Below are positions 33,852-43,900 of a DNA stretch of 64,000 nucleotides, in pieces. The translations under genes were made by a program, and so were the position numbers. Source of the stretch: Sipunculus nudus (taxonomy: Eukaryota; Annelida; Sipuncula; Golfingiida; Sipunculidae); the NCBI GenBank assembly GCA_026874595.1, contig CM049312.1, positions 28,451,956 through 28,515,955 on the forward strand, read 5' to 3'. The first letter of the stretch is position 1. Each line of letters starts with the position of its first letter. The notes beneath the pieces were generated by a model. That model was given only the letters and a program-made list of their open reading frames with translations, was not told the DNA's origin and searched no databases.

Positions 33852-35362
33852 TCGAAAGGGGAATTATCACAGACTTTGGTAATAAGTGTGAGGCACTGGA
33901 CTGTGTACAACCAACTAATAGCCTGTTGGACTGGAACCAATGTGATAAATGTGACAGGTGGTATCATAATGTTTGTGTTGGTGTTTTGCCTGAAGAAGCA
34001 GGTAAAATTGACTTTGTATGTAGCCTATGTACTCAGGACATGAATCAAACTGTTCTAAAATCAAGGGTACCTGATGTGATGTATCAAAGCATTGGATCCT
34101 TACCGGATCTGGACACTATAGCAAGTTTACAACAGGAATATCCTCAGATAGGGCCTCTCTTTAAATTCCTTCGGTCTCCTGAAAGCCATCCAGATATTTC
34201 TCGTGTGATGAGAAAATTAGCTGAGAATTGTGAGATAGACACTGTATTGTATCAAAAAACATTAACTGGTCGGAGACTTCTGATACCTCAAGTTTTGAAA
34301 TTGACTGTGCTTAAAGAGTTACATAATTCTCCTACAGCTGGCCACTTCGGCCGACGCAAGACTTTGAACCGTATAGTACATCATTTTTACTGGAAGGGCA
34401 TCGGTAAAGATGTCAGAGATTATGTTCGTCGTTGTCGGATATGTCAGGAAATTAAGCCAGTGTATCGTAAACCACCTGGATTTATGGAAGTGATAAAATC
34501 TTCGCAACCATGGGAATTACTAGCAGCAGATTTGGTTGGTCCGTTACCATCCACGCGTGCTCGCCATAAATACATTCTGGTGACCAGAGACCATTTTACT
34601 AAGTCGGTGGAGCTTTTCCCTTTAACTAGAGCTACTGAGAAGATCATAAGCTTGTGTTTGGTGCGAGAAGTATTTACGCATTATGGTCCACCTAAGAAAC
34701 TTCTGACTGATCACGGTTCGCAATTCACCTCCAAGTTTTTACAAGCTGTATGTAATAAGTGGGGCGTTGATCTTATACATAGTACTCCCTACCACCCTCA
34801 GAGTAACTGGGTGGAGAGGGTCAATCGTGATATAAAGGCTATGTTAGCCAGTTATGTACGTGAGGACGGTGATGATCATCAAAACTGGGATATCCATCTT
34901 GCAGAATTCAGATTTGCTCTAAATTCCATAGAAAACCAGTCTACTGGATGGAGTCCAGCTGCACTGAACTTGTCACGTGAACTAGAATCACCGATCGCTG
35001 ATAAATTGTTTACCTATCCTGCTGATGGACCATCAGATCATAACAGCTATATGATATCCAAACTCGCTGAAGACAAAGTCCGTGCTGATCGGGCCAGTGC
35101 TAGGATGCTTGATCAGGCTGCTGCCAGAAAGATTCACTACGATAGGGGAAGGAGAGATGCTACTATTGTGCCTGGTGATAGAGTGTTATTGAAATCCCAC
35201 CCGGTTTTTGATGCGGATAAACAGTTATCAGCAAAGTTGTCTCCTCGGTGGGAGGGACCATATACTGTTGAAAAACAACTAGGTAACGTTGATGTTCATA
35301 TCCGTACGAGGAAAGGTTTAGAACCCAAACATGTGGACCAGCTGAAGCTTTATTATGAATAA
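33824..35362 (+). CDS. pol: PHD finger + DDE integrase
   Basis: Intact frame 2 of 508 codons from the ATG at 33836, overlapping the RNase H end. Residues about 18-66 form a C4HC3 PHD finger (C18, a second Cys pair in QCDKC, WYHNVC, then FVCSLC). Residues about 160-205 hold the H-H-C-C integrase zinc domain (ELHNSPTAGHFG ... CRICQ). The DDE core follows (AADLVGPLP, LLTDHGSQF, then HPQSNWVERVNR with the Glu), then a GPY/F-type module (PRWEGPYTVEKQ). The PHD finger probably reads histone-tail methylation to steer insertion, by analogy with known PHD domains; that is inference. Entry from frame 3 needs a -1 change within 33824-33850. Confidence 0.9.
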   Translation, partial: RQPVMDIGVIERGIITDFGNKCEALDCVQPTNSLLDWNQCDKCDRWYHNVCVGVLPEEAGKIDFVCSLCTQDMNQTVLKSRVPDVMYQSIGSLPDLDTIASLQQEYPQIGPLFKFLRSPESHPDISRVMRKLAENCEIDTVLYQKTLTGRRLLIPQVLKLTVLKELHNSPTAGHFGRRKTLNRIVHHFYWKGIGKDVRDYVRRCRICQEIKPVYRKPPGFMEVIKSSQPWELLAADLVGPLPSTRARHKYILVTRDHFTKSVELFPLTRATEKIISLCLVREVFTHYGPPKKLLTDHGSQFTSKFLQAVCNKWGVDLIHSTPYHPQSNWVERVNRDIKAMLASYVREDGDDHQNWDIHLAEFRFALNSIENQSTGWSPAALNLSRELESPIADKLFTYPADGPSDHNSYMISKLAEDKVRADRASARMLDQAAARKIHYDRGRRDATIVPGDRVLLKSHPVFDADKQLSAKLSPRWEGPYTVEKQLGNVDVHIRTRKGLEPKHVDQLKLYYE

Positions 35363-36046
35363 TATTCCAAATTAGTGGTACCCTGTGTGATAGGGCCAGA
35401 ATAATGCCCTTGGAACCACTGTGTTTAGGGTAGTCTACCCCTATTCACACTATTTGAGTTAGGCACATCCTGATATGATGGTGGAACTGTGAGTGTAGTG
35501 ATGAATTGTGCATAATAAAGGACTGAACTGTTTATGTACCTTAACTATTTAATAATGTTCATGCATACACCATACATGATACCTTACAGTATATTACAGT
35601 ATATTATATGTCAGAGATGGTTACACATCGCTTATATTTAATAATGTTCATGTATACACCTGATTTTTATTGGACATGATAACATGCTTACACCTGATCT
35701 GGTTAAATTGCATCCATATATGAGACTGAATAATGTAATAATGTAATTGACCTTCATGGGATAAAGGGATGGTGAACCAAAGACTGAGAGAGGCGGTAAA
35801 CATAATGCCTTAGAGTACAATCATAGGTGATATTATTGAGAGATGGTGACCTATGTTGGTCTGTTGTTATGGTAAAAACAAGGAACTGTGTTTTATTTCA
35901 TATGAACTCTGTGAATCTCTCAACTAACTATTTTCTATATTAACTATATTATGAACCAAGGAAAATACAGTAGAGATATATATGATAATTATCCTTAAAG
36001 TAAAGTAACATCACTCCTGACTATAATACAACCATGTACTTGCTTC
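35363..36046 (+). other. 3' noncoding region of the LTR element
   Basis: No ORF and no env. Contains a repeated block (ATAATGTTCATGCATACACC at about 35554 and a near copy at about 35642) and direct repeats of ACAGTATATT. Confidence 0.7.
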
Positions 36047-36058
36047 AGGGGGAGGTGA
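36047..36058 (+). other. Polypurine tract
   Basis: AGGGGGAGGTGA immediately before the 3' LTR, the usual primer site for plus-strand DNA synthesis. Confidence 0.8.
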
Positions 36059-36267
36059 TGTAGTGATCTCTGTTTGGAGAGTGTAAGGTATGCACTATAT
36101 TGTAGTCATTGTGCGGAGGTTAGGTAACTTGCTCTTCCGGTTTAGTTAGAGACCTGGGCACATGGCGGGACCTCGTCTGTTGGCTGTAAAATAAACCTTG
36201 AGAAGGACAAACAGAGTTAGGGGTGTGAACTTGTATATATGTGGTGAGAAGGAAAACAACCCTTATA
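36059..36267 (+). repeat. 3' LTR
   Basis: Same TGTAGTGATC start and CCTTATA end as the 5' LTR, with an AAAATAAACC poly(A) signal block. Differences from the 5' LTR are scattered. Confidence 0.9.
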
Positions 36268-36755
36268 ACATGCACATGCATACATTTAGTTATTATTATA
36301 TTTTCAAATATCTTTGGTGGAATAAATGTTTTCTGCCCCAGTGGTTTATATGATTTGCCTCTCCCAACCCCAAAACTATATCATAAAGAAACACCGGACT
36401 AACTGAGAAATTGCAGCAAATCATGTCAAGGAGTTGATGAAATACGGGCCGGCCGAGGGCTGTATACGTCAAACGTGTGAAGTGATAACTGTTCTTGAAC
36501 AACTGCGTAATGTTTTCTTTCAACAGTGTCAGGTTATTCATCGTTTATTCAACACTTCAATGAATGAAAATATGAAATAAGCCGTGGCATGATTAAGTGG
36601 CGCTAACAGTGTATTTCCCTTGTTTAACAAAAGCACGTGGTGTTTTTTTCCTCGCCACTTCACAATTAGGTCAGTATGGTCACCGAACCGTGATACCGTG
36701 GATTACTGCATCTCGTGTAACTGATTAAGAACACGCCAAGTACTCCAACGTAATT

Positions 36756-36925
36756 GAACTTCATGCAGCCCGGTTACCTCGTGCTTTTTCTTAGTAATGA
36801 CATAGCGAAGGAGCTCGTCAAAGTGTGCTCATAAAAAAAACAGACTGGTAAATAGACTGGTACCCCGCCGGCCCTGAGCCAGCCATAAGGCGTGTTTTAG
36901 CGCTTTGACAAAAATTTGATGTACG
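36756..36925. repeat. Promoter-region segment inverted relative to copy A
   Basis: The reverse complement of copy A about 5655-5845: the block containing CTTCATGCAGC, ACCTCGTGCTTTTTCTTAGT and AAAGTGTCCTCATAAAAAA lies in opposite orientation in the two units. In copy A it is within 300 bp of the start codon; in copy B it is inverted and about 750-900 bp away. Confidence 0.8.
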
Positions 36926-37633
36926 TTCCGCGCTCCGGTTCAGGGAAACAGTGGTCGGACCAAGTTGAACCGGAAAAGTTGTTGGTTCTGTGCAGACAGT
37001 AGATGGTATTAAGGCCCTCATACAAAGTTCGGGGGCCTATACATTTGAAAACGTGGCCCAGGAACAAGCACAAGTGGGCATTGAGTGCAAACGGGTTGAA
37101 ACCCAATCGCTTCAGGGCCATTTTGCCGTGAAAAACACAAAAGCACAACACCCTTAATAGGGAAATACAAATAAACAATCTCATTGTGGGTCTTAAAATC
37201 TATTTACCTACTTTTTTCATTAAAAGAAACCCGCATATGTTTTTGGAAACTCGACAAATGTTGACACTGATTTCGTCATTTTAGAGATGCCAGTTTGTGT
37301 TTGACCAAATAACGTTTTAGTGCAATCCAGCAACCAGCTTCTGTTTCCAACCAACCAAACAACTCGCCATAACGCATCCATACAGACGGGCGCACAACGC
37401 AATCTTCAGTTCTCAAGTATAATGGTATAAAAAAGTTAGCTTACAAGAATTCTCCCACGCGTAAGCAACCAGGACCTCGTGGGCGTCGATGACAACAAGC
37501 ATGAGCGTGTATATTTGATGTGGAAAACAGTCTGTCCGAAAATCAGGAGTTGCAACTGGGAGTACTGAAGATTGCGTTGTGCGCCCGTCTCTATGATTGG
37601 CTGAGGGCCATAAAATAGCGGGGTACCAGTCTA
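36853..37633. repeat. Nested inverted repeats upstream of SDR copy B
   Basis: Outer perfect arms TAGACTGGTACCCCGC at 36853-36868 and GCGGGGTACCAGTCTA at 37618-37633, within longer diverged arms. Inner perfect 27-bp arms at 37384-37410 and 37564-37590 (AGACGGGCGCACAACGCAAT... and its reverse complement) enclose a ~153-bp loop. The structure sits directly upstream of exon 1 and is absent as such from copy A. Confidence 0.85.
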
Positions 37634-37664
37634 CCTTGCGACCTTACAGGCAAGCCTGGCTAGA

Positions 37665-37707
37665 ATGGAGATGGAGTCGTTAAAAAACAAAGTCGTGCTG
37701 ATTACTG
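37665..37707 (+). CDS. SDR copy B exon 1
   Basis: MEMESLKNKVVLIT plus one base of Gly. Donor GTAAGT. A second in-frame ATG at 37671 matches the copy A start. Confidence 0.88.
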
Positions 37708-37911
37708 GTAAGTCAGACCAAGGGACCATCACAGGATAGAGTTAGTTATCGCTATGGTAAAGTTATCAAGCTGATTATGTTACGTATAAAAACTCTAAAT
37801 TAAAGTTCTAAGACCCGTATCATGGAGTCGAAAATTATGCTCAATACCCTTGGCTAGGCTTACTTCTTTTGTCCCCTTTGTTTTAAGTGAGGACTGTTAG
37901 AAATCATCAGT

Positions 37912-37971
<60 letters not shown>

Positions 37972-40900
37972 CATGGTTACAAATATAAAATCTGAAACCG
38001 CCGCCCCTCCCATTCCCCTCTATTTATCAGAGGGTGAGCTGGTAGGGACGCAACTAAGCACAGGCGCTTGAATCCTATTTGCATTGATATTGACTTGAAT
38101 AAGGTCGAAAAGTCTTTATAAACGTTTTGCGAAAAAAATAATTTAAAATTCCTATGATGTTCAGGTACTTGCTAGTGAAGAAACTTAAAGTCGTTATATA
38201 GTCAGCTCTTCTGCATCAGCTATTCCAATACACCCATTGTACCACTTGTAATGAGCTCTTGTGTGCTGCTGATCTGCATCCAATGAGCAGCTGTTTCCCA
38301 AAACAAGGGATTTCCCATGTATCTAGGTCCACAGTAAGGATCCCCCCCCCCCTAAGAACCTAACACCTGATTGGTAGATAATGATGGAAATATTAATCTG
38401 GGATATACCTGCCTGTCCTTCCGTAATGGATGCATAGTAGTTCGCAAACGAGGATGCCGGCCTTGTGAATTCCTTATATAAACAAGTACAGGCAAGCGTT
38501 TTATATTGATCTAACGTTGAATGCTAGGGGATTGTTTATAAAGACTTTTAACATTATTTAAGCCAATATCTATACAAATAGGGAATCACGCGCTTGTGAT
38601 CAAAGTACCCCTGACTTTGGGAGCACTAATTAGCTCTTGGCGCCCATGGTGAATTACCTATTGAATGTTTAAAAAGTTTTTATCTTAACCGTCGAGAACC
38701 CATTCTTTACCAATATTTTTTACTGTGTTCCTTTAATTAAGGTTGTTAATATTTAATGTGATTGTTGTTAATAAGACTAAAGAGCATATTCCCAACTGGT
38801 CTTGGATCCTTTAGCATTTACAGACAATATACAGACATTGTATCATGAAGCTTGTTGATAATAATATATAAGCAATGCATTTTGTAGGTCTTTGGTATAT
38901 AGGAGAGACAAAATAATCATATATTAGACCTACGTGGTTCAGACAATGTTTAGACAGTTTTTAGCTCAGCTGACTGAAAGACATATGTGCTACAGCGATG
39001 ACTCTTTACCCATCTTCTGTCTTGCCGCCTGTCAACCGTTAACAGGGCACAAATTGTATCCATTAGGCCTAGAATCTTCCTACGTTATACCAATGGAGTC
39101 CATAAAAATCTCCTGGGAAACATGAAATTAGGTCACTCTGACCTATATCCTCAGAACTATGGGGCTCGAAAGTATCCCCCAGAATAATTAAAAATGTATC
39201 ACAAAAGCTCCAGATTCTGAATTAATGATGCATTGATTGCCATGAGTCTTTCCATACATATTGACCACAGAGTGTTTCATCATTTCCTGAAGAATTGTGA
39301 CAAGATCTGTAATTTTCTAATTTTTACACATTTTTTTCTATTTTTGAGACCTTCAGGTGAAGCAGTTTGTCCGTTAACAGGGCTCAAATCGTAACCGTTA
39401 GACCAAGAAACTTCTAACTATACATCCAGGGAGATCAGATCTCCTTTGAAACCTGAGATTAGGTCATGGTAACCTATATTTTGTGAAATACACCCAGTCA
39501 GTCAGACTGAGCAGCAATTGTATCCGCTAGGCCTAGATTCTTCTCACATGACATTCAGGCAGGTCCTGCAGATCAGATGAGCACAAACTGTATCTGCTAG
39601 CCCCAGAATGTTCCAATGTTATAACCAGAGAAGTCTTGGTCAATCTCCATGGAGACCTGAAATTAGGTTATGGTGACATATATTTTGCGTGCTACTGGCC
39701 TAAACAACTTGTGCAATCTCCAGAGAAACTTTAAATTAGGTCATGGTGACCTATATTACTGGCCAAAAACATTTGAAGCACCCAGACAGACAGACAGCGT
39801 AAAATACGTTACTGTTGGACCTAGAATCTTTTATCTGGAAATCCATGGATGTCCTTCAAAGACGAGCATGGTCATTTTAAGCTCAGCTGACTGCATACAA
39901 AAAGGCTAGATTTCAGGGGAATGGCTGGACATATTATCAAGAAACTTTTTCATCTTTTGATTTTGAAAAACTTAAATTGCTACAGTAGTATGGAGATACC
40001 ACCTACAGAATATTGCATTCAGATAAAATTCCTCATGTGAATGTCTTCCTTTTCAGCAGAGCGTCATGACCCATGGGTCACTTGTTAATAAGGTTTCAGA
40101 ACTTTCTTAGAGGAAGCGTATACAGTTTCTCAGGGTTTATCTTTTTTTTAAATTACCATATTTTATGTCCTGGTAACACTGACATGTACATGTGGAGGGG
40201 TCGCATAACAGTATTCTATAAAATATTTTAAGAAAAATACTGAAACAACTGTCATGAAACATTGATAACTTAAAATATGGGCATGCAGAATTGCCCTTGT
40301 GTATTTTTATGTGATTTCATATTTTTGCAGGCGCAAGTTCTGGGATAGGTGAGGAAACGGCGGTTTTATTCGCGTCGTTTGGGAGCCGAGTGGTGCTGAA
40401 TGGGCGAAACCTAGAGAACCTCAACAAAGTTGCCCAGAGATGTCAAGACAAGGGACTGAGTAAAGACAATGTAAAATTAAACACAAACAGACATATATAC
40501 ATACACTATTCAATAATATGTGATATAAACGTTTTATGTTCTTATTTCTGTATTTACACCATCGTATAAAGGCATATTCTCTGCAGCTACCTTATTATAT
40601 ATCTAAGCGCTATTTCGGTTCTTTGTCAATAGAGAGTCTACGACCAGCGTACCATCGGCAAGTAAAATAATATAATCCAGAGCAATATTATGCCTATTCT
40701 TTCACACTATCAGTTCAGTTTTGCTTTATACAAAAGTTTTCCAAGCAAAACCATCCAGCACACAGTCTAAGTACCTCGTATACGGCTATTTAACAGCCCG
40801 TTATTGTTCTGCATGTTGATCAACACAGTCCACATGTGTGTAAATCGTAGCAAGGCCGCGTCGACGGAGATCCGATTGTGACCCGCAACACGCGATGTTT

Positions 40901-43900
40901 CAGCCAGGGGGAAAATGAATTACTTTTTGGGGGCCAAGTCAGTCAGGAAATTTCTTGGTTGACATGTTGTGGCCCCGACGATGCAGGCGCTGTATGTTGA
41001 AAACTGTGATCGCGCCCGGTCCACTGTTTTTCACTGTATTTATGTTTAAGGTGATGTTTTTAACAGGAAAAATCTCTTTTAAAGGGGAAAACCTATGTTC
41101 ATGTCCATGAAAGTAAAAGCTCTTAAATTAGGCTAGTTATTGAATTTTTGGTGGCTCTTGTTGTATTTGCTTGTGTTGTCAAGCAGCCCACTTTTATCAC
41201 TGGAGGTCATTAAGTGCAGCTCTCTCTGCTTACCTTATTAGTAATGCGACCCTGTAGAGCAGGGGTCACAGGTGTATGTTGGATAAACTATGTGAAGGTG
41301 CAATTTAAACCGTAAATTCTGAATCATTTTTTTGCAAATTTATAAAGTATATATATTTTTTATAGGAAAAAATACATGTGTATGTGTTGTTATCCGACCA
41401 AATTAGAGATACATGGTGATCCAATTCAGAATTGTGAATCAGCTTATATATTCAGATTCATATGAATTGTTTCAAATGTATAAAATTTATAAACTTAACA
41501 AAATTATATATTGAAAAGAATGAGGATCTTATGCATAGATTTATTCATTATTTTCCTGGGTAAGCATGCACTATATTGAGGCATTAATTATACCATACCT
41601 ATACTATAAAAATATAGCACTTAAATGTCATTCCTTGCATATTCATAAGTGTAACATATCATTATATTATATAATGAGGTTCAGGTATTATGATTAACTT
41701 TTCATGTTCACAGCGTTTCCACTTGGTTTTCCTCTGGTGATGAATTGATATAGGCCTATGCCCTGATCCCCAATCCTAACTGATATATTCAATGAAAATA
41801 CTGTTTACATCAACATTCTGAACAAAATTAAACTAGAGATAAGAATACTCTATTTTTGGGGTGTACATCTTCATGTTGATATGATGCCATATTTTATTCC
41901 GTTGTACTGAACATCTTGTGTTTGGACAAAGAGGTGGTAACCTTTACAATATAGTAGCATGCACGGCCTGTTTTCCTCGGGCATGTTCTTTTTCACTGCA
42001 ATAGTTCCTTTTATTATTTCCCATTCATCAGATGTAAAGAATATTCTTAGTGTGTCAATATCCAAATTTCCTGTGTCAAAACCAGGCAAAATAAAATTGC
42101 TAAAAAAATAAAGCTGCAAGGAGGTCTGCAATATATACTATGTTAAAATAACACACAGGTATTAAGAATAAAAGAACAATTTTAAAAGAAAATGTACACA
42201 AGTTATATTACTAGGTAATACATGTGCTAGTAATATGAGTTTTGGGGTACTTTTTTGAGTTTATAGCATTGTAGGCTACACAATTATCCGAGTCTGTGCA
42301 GTCGGCTGCCCAGACACTTCCTTTATCAAATCGAAAGATATATTTTTATCCGATTTATTAAATACAGAAATGTGTAACTCTTTAAAAGCAAACACGCCTA
42401 TTCATCCATGTTTAAGTAATCACAAGTGAGTTGGTGCTAGGGAGCTTATTTGGCTGAGACCTGCTCTTTCCTGTACTCGTATGTAATAAGCGGCAGTGGT
42501 CAACATGCACCTGCATAACTGCTGGCCCCTGCTTGCCTTAACAATGAGCACATCCTGGGCAGTCACTGCATGGACTGGGCTGAAGTAAAAGAAAGTAATA
42601 TGTATTACTCTATTACTTTGCCTTCTGTTTCTTTAGAGATTAAATGAGAAGGCGTTACTCAGTTTTAAACCAAATTACAACCTGAATCAGGATTTGGACT
42701 GAACAAGATTCTGATCAAGGTTTGGAATTGTAAGATTCCCGATTTGGGTTTGGTCTGAACGTTATATAATTATTCCCATTATCAATTTCAGCTGAGCGCG
42801 GTGACCCACAGGTGCCTTGTTTTCCGATTGTTAGGATAATCTAAATGCTATAAGTTCAACCATAGTAATTTCTCAGATTCTTCAGGTCACAAGCTCATTG
42901 GTTAAGGACACAGGACCCACATATTGAAAATAAGCTTTAAAAATATTCTTATAGACAGATTAAGCTGAGCGTCGGGACCCATGGGTCCTATTAATAAGAA
43001 AAACATAGAATTTGGAACATTTTAAAAAAAAAAACATATTATTTGGGTATTTTTACATCAATAAAAAAGAGTCATAATGAAATTGTTGATACAATGGCAA
43101 AGTAGGAAATATATTCCAAAGTACATTTTAATGAATTTGAAATGGTTGTAATATATTAACGTAATTAAGGTGCATAAATGAAAGTGACAGCAGGTATACT
43201 AAGACGATAATTGTTATCGATAATTGTAAGACTATTAAAATGATAATCCACGACGAGCCCTAAGACGATTTTGCCCTATAGTTAATCCTAGTTTTCTTCC
43301 TAGATGTTGATTGCCCAGGCTGACGTCACGAAAGAAGATGACGTGACCAGTATGGTGGAAAAGACAATAAGTACTTTCGGTCAACTTGATGTTTTAGTAA
43401 GTGTCATCTCGTGTTTGAGTTCTTTTTTTGCATCCGCCTATTGGGTATGCGTTCATACCCGTGTGTGTGTGTCTGTGTCTGTGTGTTGTGTTCAACATAA
43501 CACAAGCAATTATGAACGGAATCTCATGAAATGTTCAGGAAATGGAATGGGCCAATTAAGAAATGAATATAATTTGCTGTGGACCCGGTTGCTGATCACG
43601 ATTCAGTGACGTCATCAAGGAATATTTACAAATTGATTTTTGCAAGAATGATCCTTGGGATATGGGCCGAATATGTGAATGCAACAAATGGGTGGAGTCT
43701 TACATTTCTTAGAATGTAGATTTCCAGCCTCGTGCTAAATCCAAACGTTACTGATGTTTAATTTAAATATAATTTAAATACTGTACTCTCCTAACAAGGT
43801 CTGCATTTCCTGATTATCTTTATAACTATAAGTCATTATCTGTTTTTTTTTTCTTGTGGGAATATGATATTTATCCTTTATTTATTGTGTATCTTCAAAG

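Larger units (their letters stand above)
30188..36267 (+). mobile_element. Ty3/gypsy LTR retrotransposon with PHD finger ahead of integrase
   Basis: 6.08 kb with two LTRs (30188-30395 and 36059-36267), a PBS-like block, gag with CCHC knuckle, protease, RT, RNase H, a PHD finger, integrase, ~700 bp of 3' noncoding DNA and a polypurine tract. A 4-bp flank ACAT occurs at 30184-30187 and 36268-36271 and may be the target-site duplication. The LTRs differ by about 8 substitutions and one indel, so the insertion is fairly recent. Stops and frame changes in gag and pol suggest this copy cannot move on its own. No envelope gene. It ends about 1.4 kb upstream of SDR copy B. Confidence 0.92.

Noticed and set aside
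30188..36267. Envelope gene in the 700 bp before the 3' LTR
   Set aside because: No ORF of useful length, signal peptide or membrane segment between 35363 and 36058.
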